Below, in pieces: positions 9,532 through 16,805 of a DNA stretch of 64,000 nt. The notes under the pieces are model-generated. The model had not been told where the DNA came from. It ran no database searches and saw nothing but the letters and a program-made list of their open reading frames with translations. This DNA comes from SABY01 sp964523795 (lineage in GTDB: Bacteria > Bacteroidota > Bacteroidia > Bacteroidales > 4484-276). The stretch is taken from positions 42,060-106,059 of the forward strand of contig CAZGAO010000004.1 in the NCBI GenBank assembly GCA_964523795.1, in the 5' to 3' direction. Position 1 is the stretch's first letter. Every line of letters starts with the position of its first letter. Made by a program: the position numbers and the translations under genes.

Positions 9532-9577
9532 TTTTTTGATGATAACTTCTTAAAAAAAAGCCGATGCTTTTGACTAG

Positions 9578-9663
9578 CCCCGGGTTTTAACCCGGGGAAT
9601 ATTGGATTAGGAAATACTCCACCGCGATTTCGCCACGCCGCAGGCGTGGCGAAATCGCGGTGG
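9578..9663. repeat. Two-hairpin dispersed element, copy 1
   Basis: A 9-bp stem built on CCCCGGGTT (9578-9586 with 9589-9597) is followed by a perfect 21-bp stem (9619-9639 with 9643-9663, loop GCA). A second copy lies in the opposite orientation at 61588-61674. The inner 13 bp of the long stem are identical in the two copies, while the outer bases differ in matched pairs. Short flanking similarity (a GCCCTnnAGGGC-like box and ATTTAA-rich sequence) extends the element by about 30 bases towards 9700. Confidence 0.85.
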
Positions 9664-9793
9664 CTTTCCCTACTTTCATTTTAATCCCTGCCCTAAAGGA
9701 CGACCTGTCCCGCTTGTGCGGGAGGGCTATTCATTTTTTGCACAACGACTAAAAAGACAGACACTAAGTAGTATTTGTTTAAAACAATATCAT

Positions 9794-11095
9794 TTGAAAA
9801 AACTAAAAATAATAAATATCGTTCCGGGATTTGGCGGCACCTTTTATTGTGGCAACTGCCTTCGCGACAGCGGCTTTACCCACGCGCTGCAACGCCTGGG
9901 ACACGATGCCCACACCCTCCCCATTTACCTCCCGCTGTTTGTAGATAAGAAACAGGATGATGAGGAAACACCGGTTTTTTATGGAGCGGTCAATATCTTC
10001 CTCAAGCAGAATTATCGCCTCTTCAGGCATATTCCCCGGTGGATGTATCGTTTTTTTAATTCGGCTCCCATCCTAAAGTTTGCTGCCGCCAAAGCCGGTA
10101 GTACGCGGGCGCATGGTCTGGAAGAAATGACCCTCTCGATGCTTCGCGGGCACGAGGGCTACCAGCAGGAAGAGCTGCAACTGCTCATCGACTATCTGCG
10201 CGACCACGCCAAACCCGATGTGGTGCATCTCTCCAACGCGCTGCTGCTGGGCCTGGCTTACAAAATAAAAAATGAGCTGGGCATCCCTGTGGTTTGCTCG
10301 CTTCAGGACGAAGATGTGTGGGTGGATGCCATGTACCCGCATTATCAGCAAAAGGTGTGGGATATGATGAGCGAGAAGGCTAAAGATGTGGATGCCTTCG
10401 TTGCGGTGAGTGCTTTTTTTGCCTCGGTGATGGAAGAAAAAATGCGCATCCCGCGCCAAAAACTCCACACCATCCATGTGGGTATCGATCCGGATAATTA
10501 TCAGTTCTTCAAACCCGCGGTGGATAAATCCGTGATTGGCTACCTCTCGCGCATGAATCGCGAAAACGGCTTTGAAATATTTATTGATGCTTTTATCCGC
10601 TTACGCAAAAATCCAAAATACGCAAGCGTAAAACTGCGGGTGAGCGGTGGCAGCACCGGCGATGACCGGCGATTTATCAAAATGCAGATGAAGAAACTCA
10701 AAAGCCTGAACCTGGATGCGGATATGGATTTTGTGGAGGATTATTCCAAAGAGAACTTGCACAGTTTTTTCGAGGGGCTGAGTCTGCTTTCGGTGCCGGT
10801 GCTTCATGGCGAAGCCTTCGGGCTTTATCAGTTAGAAGCCCTGGCTTCAGGTATTCCTTTGGTGCAGCCAGCTCTGGGTGCCTTCCCCGAAATTATCCAG
10901 GCCACCGGCGGAGGTGCGGTTTACCAGCCCAACACGCCCGAGGCACTGGCCGCAAAGTGGGCAGCGCTGCTATCGCAACCCGAAAGACTTGTTGAAATGA
11001 GCAGGCAGGGGCACCAGGCCGTGTCCGAAAAATTTCACATCGACAAACTCACCAACCAAATGGTGGACTTGTACCGGTCGCTGTTTATTGCGTAA
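9794..11095 (+). CDS. Glycosyltransferase family 4 (GT-B fold)
   Basis: About 433 residues if translation starts at TTG 9794, giving an N-terminus KKLKIINIVPGFGGTFYCG that begins directly with the first GT-B strand and glycine-rich loop. A longer frame from GTG 9716 would add 26 residues encoded by repeat-like intergenic DNA and is less likely. The C-terminal half has features of GT4 enzymes: GIDPDNYQF, GYLSRMNREN, and the nucleotide-sugar region HGEAFGLYQLEALASGIPLVQP with the conserved EAFG...E pattern. The enzyme would transfer a sugar from a nucleotide donor, acting at the inner face of the membrane. The acceptor cannot be told from sequence. It stands alone, after a hairpin cluster. Confidence 0.8.
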   Translation: MKKLKIINIVPGFGGTFYCGNCLRDSGFTHALQRLGHDAHTLPIYLPLFVDKKQDDEETPVFYGAVNIFLKQNYRLFRHIPRWMYRFFNSAPILKFAAAKAGSTRAHGLEEMTLSMLRGHEGYQQEELQLLIDYLRDHAKPDVVHLSNALLLGLAYKIKNELGIPVVCSLQDEDVWVDAMYPHYQQKVWDMMSEKAKDVDAFVAVSAFFASVMEEKMRIPRQKLHTIHVGIDPDNYQFFKPAVDKSVIGYLSRMNRENGFEIFIDAFIRLRKNPKYASVKLRVSGGSTGDDRRFIKMQMKKLKSLNLDADMDFVEDYSKENLHSFFEGLSLLSVPVLHGEAFGLYQLEALASGIPLVQPALGAFPEIIQATGGGAVYQPNTPEALAAKWAALLSQPERLVEMSRQGHQAVSEKFHIDKLTNQMVDLYRSLFIA

Positions 11096-11148
11096 GTGAA
11101 GGAGTGGAGTATGGATTTAAGGAAAGCTGGTATTTTTTTGTTCGTATT

Positions 11149-11570
11149 TTAAAACGGTAAATCATACAAATCTTTGTTATTAGTAATGTCAGATTCGTTT
11201 TGGTTTTGAACATCGGATTGATTCTTAGAATCTTTTTCTTTTTCACCTATCTCAAATCTTAATTTAGTTGCACTGCGGTTTCTTATATGCGGCACAACGT
11301 TCAGCGATATAACGACGTTGTCGCAATACCGCTTCCTTTTGATTGATAATTAATCTCCCATTGCAAAATGCGTTATCATCGCATGTTAATTTCAACACTT
11401 CCATCTTTTAAGATTTCTAATTTTGTTCCACCAATACCTTGCTCATTGTTTTTCTCTAAAAAATCTTCTCCACCGATAAATTTAAGTTCAAATAACCGTT
11501 TGGATGCTCCAGAGAAAAACCCGTTTCTACCGTATTTGCTTTTAATTTCATTATCCGAATATTCTTTCAT
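11149..11570 (-). pseudogene. Decayed small gene(s), two frames, C-terminus ending DLPF
   Basis: On the minus strand 11570-11376 encodes 64 residues (starting MKEYSDNEIKSKYGRNG) that read like real coding sequence. Downstream, in another frame, 11348-11149 is open for 64 codons and ends in a hydrophilic acidic tail closing with LYDLPF before a TAA stop. An acidic tail ending in (D/I)(I/L)PF is known from single-stranded-DNA-binding proteins, but no OB-fold can be made out here. I read this as one or two genes broken by a frameshift or deletion. The function is not recognised. Confidence 0.35.
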
Positions 11571-11595
11571 AATTTAAAGTATTGTGTTGATTTTA

Positions 11596-11775
11596 TTACC
11601 GCTCAAAATCCTCCGCCCCATGCTCCAATCTTTGCCCGTCGATCTTTTCACTCTTCCCGATTAGTTTATAATCCTTCTCAAAATTCAAGCTAACCACCGC
11701 GATGCTGTGGTGGGTTTTTTTAGCCGTTTGGATTGAAGCGTTTCCCATTTGCCAGTATTTTTTTAAAAGCCAAAA
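11596..11775 (-). pseudogene. Gene fragment without start codon
   Basis: A minus-strand frame is open for about 59 codons up to a TAA at 11596-11598 and includes KTHHSIAVVSLNFEKDYKL and a C-terminus HGAEDFER. Amino-acid composition is that of a normal soluble protein, yet the frame opens after a stop at 11776-11778 in repeat-like sequence, with only an internal ATG. It lies 25 bases upstream of the decayed gene at 11570. It is likely the 3' remnant of a gene cut by recombination at the direct repeat 11769-11820; the family is not recognised. Confidence 0.3.
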
Positions 11776-11820
11776 CTAAACATAATTCATAGAGAAGGGC
11801 ATTTCATCGGCATAATTTTT
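11769..11820. repeat. Direct repeat flanking the MNT-HEPN module, copy A
   Basis: About 50 bases (starting GCCAAAACTAAAC and containing AGAAGGGCATTTCATC) recur in the same orientation at 12692-12741, with roughly 80% identity by eye. The two copies bracket the toxin-antitoxin pair. Confidence 0.7.
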
Positions 11821-11903
11821 CCGGAAATTGAAACCGCTTTTTAATTGGATGGAAAGGTGGTCGCAATTTGCGATATCCTTTAAATCAGAATTTTTGGGCA
11901 AGG

Positions 11904-12299
11904 CTATTTCTTTAACATTAGGCCAACCTGATTAATAAATTCAATCATTTCCCTATGCATCTCTTCCACCACTTCCTTATCAAATTTAATGAATGCATCA
12001 TAATCTCCCTTTGTCCGGTTTTGAAAGGCATTCCTCAAAATCTTTCCAAATTTCTTGTCAATTTGTCCTGTCGAAACAAACGCTTTATTAAACCATCCTA
12101 TCAATTGTGTGTGCTTTGATGTCTCGAAGTGGTTTTTGAGAGCCAAAGCTGTTACTGCATAATAAAGGCCATAATAAATCCGGTTTACTGCAACAATGAG
12201 CTTATCTGAATCAATAAGAAATCTGGATAAGTCAATTGTTTCTTTGGCCTGCTCAAACCGGTAGGCAATTAAGGCATCTCTGTCATTATCGTTTATCAT
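11904..12299 (-). CDS. HEPN-domain toxin of an MNT-HEPN pair
   Basis: 131 residues, four-helix HEPN-like, with the signature AVNRIYYGLYYA (37-48) and the C-terminal RTKGDY motif (95-100). HEPN toxins are usually RNases with an Rx4-6H site; here the place of His is taken by Asp in R-x3-D-Y, as is common in the PF05168-type branch, so RNase activity is uncertain. The start codon overlaps the stop of the nucleotidyltransferase gene (ATGA, 12296-12299), giving the classic antitoxin-first MNT-HEPN operon. In characterised HepT/MntA systems the nucleotidyltransferase silences the HEPN toxin by AMPylating a tyrosine; Y100 is a candidate by position only. Confidence 0.78.
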   Translation of the reverse strand: MINDNDRDALIAYRFEQAKETIDLSRFLIDSDKLIVAVNRIYYGLYYAVTALALKNHFETSKHTQLIGWFNKAFVSTGQIDKKFGKILRNAFQNRTKGDYDAFIKFDKEVVEEMHREMIEFINQVGLMLKK

Positions 12300-12619
12300 G
12301 CGCGAAACCCTTGATTTAAAGCATTTACAAAAATCGGCTGTTTTCCCCTGGGAGAATTTAACTCGGGTTCGCTAATAATGTGTGTATCCGTTAATACCCC
12401 ATATTTGAGATCGATCTCGTAACAGACATCCGAAATTTTCCTTTCTAATCTCCAGTCAGCTTTGTTTTTTACTAAAATTAATATGTCATAGTCAGAATCA
12501 TCTTTGGACATATTGGTTAGTTGAGATCCAAACAAAACAACATCCTTCAAGTTTTCGTGCAACAAATTTTTCAGATTATGCTTCAAATCTGATAGTATTT
12601 GAACTTTAATGCTATTCAT
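12296..12619 (-). CDS. Minimal nucleotidyltransferase (MNT) antitoxin
   Basis: 107 residues from ATG 12619. The pol-beta nucleotidyltransferase signature is present: GS at 31-32 (LFGSQL) and SDYD with D43 and D45 as metal ligands. In MNT-HEPN pairs this protein is the antitoxin and AMPylates its partner. The frame continues 39 codons upstream to 12736, but that part is encoded by the direct repeat (12692-12741) and adjoining sequence and lacks domain features, so the internal ATG is preferred. It is translationally coupled to the HEPN gene through a four-base overlap. Confidence 0.8.
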   Translation of the reverse strand: MNSIKVQILSDLKHNLKNLLHENLKDVVLFGSQLTNMSKDDSDYDILILVKNKADWRLERKISDVCYEIDLKYGVLTDTHIISEPELNSPRGKQPIFVNALNQGFRA

Positions 12620-12691
12620 AATTCCAGGCTTCCCTTTTAAAAAAAAATTAATCCCTCTAAAGTTTAAGTCATCAAAAAATCTTTTTCGGAG

Positions 12692-12741
12692 GCCAAAACT
12701 AAACAGAATTTCTGAAGAAGGGCATTTCATCCTCATAATTA
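12692..12741. repeat. Direct repeat flanking the MNT-HEPN module, copy B
   Basis: Second copy of the element at 11769-11820, same orientation, 923 bases away, upstream of the antitoxin start. It begins GCCAAAACTAAAC and contains AGAAGGGCATTTCATC. Confidence 0.7.
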
Positions 12742-12762
12742 TTCCCGCATGTTATGATCCGG

Positions 12763-12987
12763 TTATTTTCGTTTGTAGGTTAAATCGCTATTCAAAATGT
12801 ATTTGATCAATCCGTGTTTTTTAGCTATAAAAATTTCTTTCACTGTAAATGGTTCCCATTCGTTCTGAAAATCTATAAAAGTGAAATGTAAAACACCGGA
12901 ATATTGAAAATTATTTACATTATAAAAATCAATAATTTCGACTGTGGCACTAATGGTAATATTGTTTTCGTATCCATCATCGGTCAT
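12763..12987 (-). CDS. Small hypothetical protein
   Basis: 74 residues from ATG 12987. The frame is open upstream to a stop near 13042 and the extra codons (including IDCPFGYL) also look coding, so the N-terminus may be truncated or use another start. Predicted mixed alpha/beta, rich in Ile, Phe and Asn, with no signal peptide or membrane segment. No family is recognised. It sits between the MNT-HEPN pair and the carbonic anhydrase gene on the same strand. Confidence 0.4.
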   Translation of the reverse strand: MTDDGYENNITISATVEIIDFYNVNNFQYSGVLHFTFIDFQNEWEPFTVKEIFIAKKHGLIKYILNSDLTYKRK

Positions 12988-13093
12988 TGTTTTTGATAAA
13001 TAACCAAAGGGACAATCGATACGTGCTATGGTTTGGTTTTATACTTAAAATCATAAGCAAATCCAATATTGAACGGCTAATAGCAGGCAGAGA

Positions 13094-13726
13094 TTAAACA
13101 CTCATAAACTCCACCACTCCGGTGGTCATATTATAAAATGCACCCATGATTTTGATTTCCTTATTATCTTCCATTTCTTTTAATATCGGGCTTTTCGTTC
13201 TTATTTCTTTGATGGTGTTTAATACATTACTCTCGCAAACCAGCCGAACGAAGGTTTCATTTTTGGTGGTCTTTTCGCCATCGTAGTCCGAAGCCATCTT
13301 TAGGGCAGGTTTGATTTTTGCAAGCATGGGGGTGATATGTCCCATTTGCACCTTGTCGATGGCCGCCCTTACGGCACCGCAATGCTCGTGCCCGAGCACC
13401 ACCACCAATTTTGAACCCGCCAATTTGCAGGATAATTCCATGCTGCCCAGGATATCATCGTTTACGATATTACCTGCAATCCGCGCCACAAACACATCGC
13501 CGATCCCCTGATCGAAAACCTCGGTAACGGGCACTCTGCTGTCGATACACGAGAGGATAAAGGCCTGTGGAAACTGCCCGGACTTGCTTTTACTAACCTG
13601 AGCAGGATAGTCGCGTTCGGTGAGTTTATTTTTGGTGAATCGTATGTTGCCTTCCTTGAGGCGCATGATAATGGCTGCGGGACAAAGAGCCGCCATATCT
13701 TCGGCAGTCAATACTTTTTTAATCAT
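13094..13726 (-). CDS. Beta-class carbonic anhydrase
   Basis: 210 residues, cytosolic. The zinc ligands of beta-carbonic anhydrases are all present: C60 in SCIDSR, H113 and C116 in GHEHCGA; the catalytic Asp-Arg dyad is D62-R64. The enzyme interconverts CO2 and bicarbonate, supplying bicarbonate to carboxylases or helping pH balance. Length and motif order are normal. The gene is monocistronic as far as can be seen, with 171 bases separating it from the pentapeptide-repeat gene. Confidence 0.92.
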   Translation of the reverse strand: MIKKVLTAEDMAALCPAAIIMRLKEGNIRFTKNKLTERDYPAQVSKSKSGQFPQAFILSCIDSRVPVTEVFDQGIGDVFVARIAGNIVNDDILGSMELSCKLAGSKLVVVLGHEHCGAVRAAIDKVQMGHITPMLAKIKPALKMASDYDGEKTTKNETFVRLVCESNVLNTIKEIRTKSPILKEMEDNKEIKIMGAFYNMTTGVVEFMSV

Positions 13727-13897
13727 TAGCGTTGGTGTTTCGATGAATGACCGCTCACTGCGCTGCTTTTCGATTGCTTTGTCGGGCGCACGAAAATAAG
13801 AAAAAAAATCATTGAGCCAATTGTCAACGAAAATAGTTCGCTTATTTTTATGTCAATTTCCAAGGCACGATTATTAGGAAATTTTTCCGGGTGTGTG

Positions 13898-14485
13898 CTA
13901 TTCGCTCATGTTGTGTTCAATATCGATATCGTATTTGTGCAGGAGACCTGAAATGCCTAAGATCGAAAATTTGGCTTTTTTGATTCGGTTGGTTTCGGGG
14001 TTGATGGAATAATTGTACGCCGTGCGGAAATCTGCCTTTTCCAGCTTGGTATTGTCGAAGGTAGCGCGGGTCAGGTCGCAGTTTTCAAAAACAGCACCAC
14101 TCAGGTCGCACTCCGCAAAATCGACTTCCTGCAATTGCGCGTTTACGAATCTTGTTTTCTTGATTTTTGTCCGGTAAAACGAAGAATGGTTCAGAATGCA
14201 ATTTTCGAAGCTAAACGAAAGGCCAAAGGCGTTGCAATCGTCAAAGCGCAAGCCCAGCATTTTGCAGTCCTTGAATCGAATATCTCTAAATGCGGTCAAT
14301 ACAAGTTTGGCCAAACTCAGATTGCATCCCCTAAACTCGCAGTCCGAAAACTTACAGTCAGCCAGCGAGCTATTCGAGAAGTCGCAATCGAGAAAGCGAC
14401 AATTTTCGTATTCCCCTGGCACCAAAGGTTTACGGTTGAAATCAATTTTAGTAAAGGTCTTATCTACAATGTAGGCTTGTTCCAT
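13898..14485 (-). CDS. Pentapeptide-repeat protein
   Basis: 195 residues, nearly all made of A(D/N)LxX-type pentapeptides with Phe, Leu or Cys at the central position (for example CDFSNSSLADCKFSDCEFRGCNLS). Such sequences fold as a right-handed quadrilateral beta-helix. Some members (Qnr, MfpA) protect DNA gyrase, but most have no known role and nothing here singles out that function. The C-terminal tail (about 165-195) is not repetitive. Start ATG 14485 is supported by the following VDKTFTKIDF lead-in common to small members. Confidence 0.85.
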   Translation of the reverse strand: MEQAYIVDKTFTKIDFNRKPLVPGEYENCRFLDCDFSNSSLADCKFSDCEFRGCNLSLAKLVLTAFRDIRFKDCKMLGLRFDDCNAFGLSFSFENCILNHSSFYRTKIKKTRFVNAQLQEVDFAECDLSGAVFENCDLTRATFDNTKLEKADFRTAYNYSINPETNRIKKAKFSILGISGLLHKYDIDIEHNMSE

Positions 14486-14539
14486 CGGTATTTTTTTCTA
14501 TAATAAATCCTTGCTTGTTTTGGATCGTAATCAACGTTT

Positions 14540-15724
14540 TTATCTAATCTTCATTAATTTAAACACTTCGCTCCAGCTTGGCTCCTTACCCGTCATCAGT
14601 ATTGATATTCTGAAAATTTTTGCTGCAATTTTACGCAGAAAATAAAATGTTAGAAGCAATAGAAAAAACGAAGCTGCCAGTTGCCAAATCCCGACCTCAG
14701 TAATTGCCCACCGCATTGGCATCGAGGTAGCCGAAGTAAACGGAAACCAGGATAGAAATACCGACAAGCCACTATCAGGATCGCGGGTTACCAAAAATGA
14801 GGCTAAGACAAAGACCACCGGTAACATCATTAGCGGACTTTTGCCCGAATTATTGGGGTCAGTAATTACCGAAGCAATGGCAGCAAGTATGGCATTCCAG
14901 ATTAACACCCCCATTAAAGCAAAGGGCAAATACAAGGCTATCGAAGGCAAATACAAGTATTCGAGTATGGCGGAAGCGGGCAATCCTGTGAACTGGAAAA
15001 AGACAAGACCACCAATAATGCTCAACAACGAATAAGTAATCATGGATGATAGGCCTGTTAAAGTAATGCCTATTATTTTCCCGTCCATCCATACTTGTGG
15101 CGTGATGGCAGAAACAATCTGCTCGGTTATTTTTAACTGTTTTTCTCCGGTAATGGCTGTAAACTGATAGGCAAAACTTAGAAAAACAGCCATAATCATC
15201 AAGGCTGCAAAAAAATAGGCGAGGATGACCCTTTTGCTGGAATCGTTAGTATAAACGAACGATTCTACTAAGGGTGCAGGCGATAATACCGAAGCAAGCT
15301 GCTCGGCATTGATTCCCAATTTCTGCATCTCAATTTGCTTGTGATAATTATCTACACGGTTTTTAAGTTTCTTTATGTCTCTACTGTTTTTATAGGCATA
15401 CAAAACTATTGCACCGGTTTGTTTTTCGAGCAAGACCTTGTTTTTTTCAACGCTCAATTCCGCTATAAAATCGCCTTTCCGTTCGGTTGATAGTTTCTGA
15501 ACTTCAAAATCATCTTTTAAAATTTCCGTCAAAGCTCCGTCAATATCATTATTTACAAAAACTTCAATTTTTGGACTTTTGTCGGAAAACGCATATTTCC
15601 CACCCAGATAAAATACAGCCAAAATAATCAGCATAATTATTATTCCGATGGCCTCATTTTTTGGTTTAAAAAAGCGAGCGAATTCCCAGCGGCTTACAGT
15701 TATTACTTGCTTTATGTAATTCAT
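14540..15724 (-). CDS. ABC-2 type transporter permease (NatB-like)
   Basis: 394 residues. A first membrane helix at about 25-45, a large extracytoplasmic loop to about residue 165, then five helices in the C-terminal half (about 168-190, 222-250, 268-295, 300-320, 340-365). This layout is that of NatB/ABC-2 permeases, which pair with a NatA-type ATPase to export ions, peptides or drugs. The start overlaps the stop of the ATPase gene by four bases (ATGA, 15721-15724), so the two are one operon. The substrate is unknown. Confidence 0.85.
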   Translation of the reverse strand: MNYIKQVITVSRWEFARFFKPKNEAIGIIIMLIILAVFYLGGKYAFSDKSPKIEVFVNNDIDGALTEILKDDFEVQKLSTERKGDFIAELSVEKNKVLLEKQTGAIVLYAYKNSRDIKKLKNRVDNYHKQIEMQKLGINAEQLASVLSPAPLVESFVYTNDSSKRVILAYFFAALMIMAVFLSFAYQFTAITGEKQLKITEQIVSAITPQVWMDGKIIGITLTGLSSMITYSLLSIIGGLVFFQFTGLPASAILEYLYLPSIALYLPFALMGVLIWNAILAAIASVITDPNNSGKSPLMMLPVVFVLASFLVTRDPDSGLSVFLSWFPFTSATSMPMRWAITEVGIWQLAASFFLLLLTFYFLRKIAAKIFRISILMTGKEPSWSEVFKLMKIR

Positions 15725-16659
15725 AATTGATGGCTTTTTACAAGGTGAAGAAAAATATCATGCAAATCGGGTTTATGACTGGATATATCAAAATCACCCT
15801 CCAGTTTTGCCAGATCAGATAATGCGCTTTTTATGTCGGAATTTTGCCCGAAGGTCAGTTTCACTTTTGATGTATCGATGATCTCAACATTTTCAGCCCC
15901 ATTAAAATGCTTCAGTGAAATTTCGTTAAAACCGGATTTGAAACGTAACTCAATGATTTGTTTGTTTCCATACAGTTCGTAAATTCCCGCTAAGTTTCCA
16001 TTGTACAATTTTTCTCCTTTATTGATAAGAAATATTTTGTGGGCAATTTTCTCGACCAGTTGCATTTGATGCGCACTCAAAATAATGGTCGTTCCCTGAT
16101 TGTTTATCTCCTTGATAAACTCGATGAACAATTCCTGATTCAAGGGGTCTAAGCCCGAAAATGGTTCATCGAGGATAGCAAAAGCAGGCTTATGAAGAAT
16201 AGAAGCAACAAACTGAATCTTTTGCTGATTTCCCTTCGAAAGCACCTGTAGTTTTTCTTTGGCTCTATCAGCAAGCTCAAGCCTTTCCAACCATTGCAAT
16301 GCTGCCTTTTTCGCTTCGGCCTTATCCATGCCTCTGATTGAGGCAAGATAGATCAATGATTTCAAAATTGGAATATCAAGATAAAGCCCTCTTTCTTCGG
16401 GCAGGTAGCCAACCTGGCTGGCGGCGGGTGTATGATTGGAATTCCCGTTCAAGTACCATGCTATCTCACCAGAATCTGATTTAATAATATCGAGTAAGAT
16501 TCTTAAACTTGTTGTTTTCCCGGATCCATTCGGCCCCAGAAAGGCAAAAATATCACCCCGGTTAACCGTAAATGAGATATTGTTTACCGCCCTGACATTT
16601 GAGAATCTTTTGCTTATTGATTCTACTTTCAGTACCGTATTTTTCTCTTGATCGCTCAT
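15721..16659 (-). CDS. ABC transporter ATP-binding protein (NatA-like)
   Basis: 312 residues. Walker A GPNGSGKTT (42-50), signature LSKGNQQK, Walker B FAILDEP followed by FSGLDP, and the switch His in ILSAHQM. The last 80 residues form the accessory domain typical of NatA/ABC-2 ATPases. It drives the permease encoded immediately downstream. Together they form a simple two-gene exporter. The gene upstream on this strand is a hybrid histidine kinase, 146 bases away, which could conceivably sense a related signal. Confidence 0.9.
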   Translation of the reverse strand: MSDQEKNTVLKVESISKRFSNVRAVNNISFTVNRGDIFAFLGPNGSGKTTSLRILLDIIKSDSGEIAWYLNGNSNHTPAASQVGYLPEERGLYLDIPILKSLIYLASIRGMDKAEAKKAALQWLERLELADRAKEKLQVLSKGNQQKIQFVASILHKPAFAILDEPFSGLDPLNQELFIEFIKEINNQGTTIILSAHQMQLVEKIAHKIFLINKGEKLYNGNLAGIYELYGNKQIIELRFKSGFNEISLKHFNGAENVEIIDTSKVKLTFGQNSDIKSALSDLAKLEGDFDISSHKPDLHDIFLHLVKSHQL

Positions 16660-16805
16660 AGGATTTGTGTTTTTTTAAAAAACTCAACTTGTTGCCAGTA
16701 TAGCTCGCAGCCGCCCACCTGCCGGAAAGTTTTTAGTGATTTGTATGTTTCCTTTTCTACTCATATTTATAAATGAACTTATTTGGCTGTGAGCCAGATT
16801 TGCTG

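Noticed and set aside
9716..9793. N-terminal extension of the GT4 glycosyltransferase from GTG 9716
   Set aside because: These codons lie in repeat-like intergenic sequence and precede the first GT-B strand, which begins right after TTG 9794.
12620..12736. 39-codon N-terminal extension of the MNT antitoxin
   Set aside because: It is encoded partly by the direct repeat copy B and precedes the normal start of the nucleotidyltransferase fold.
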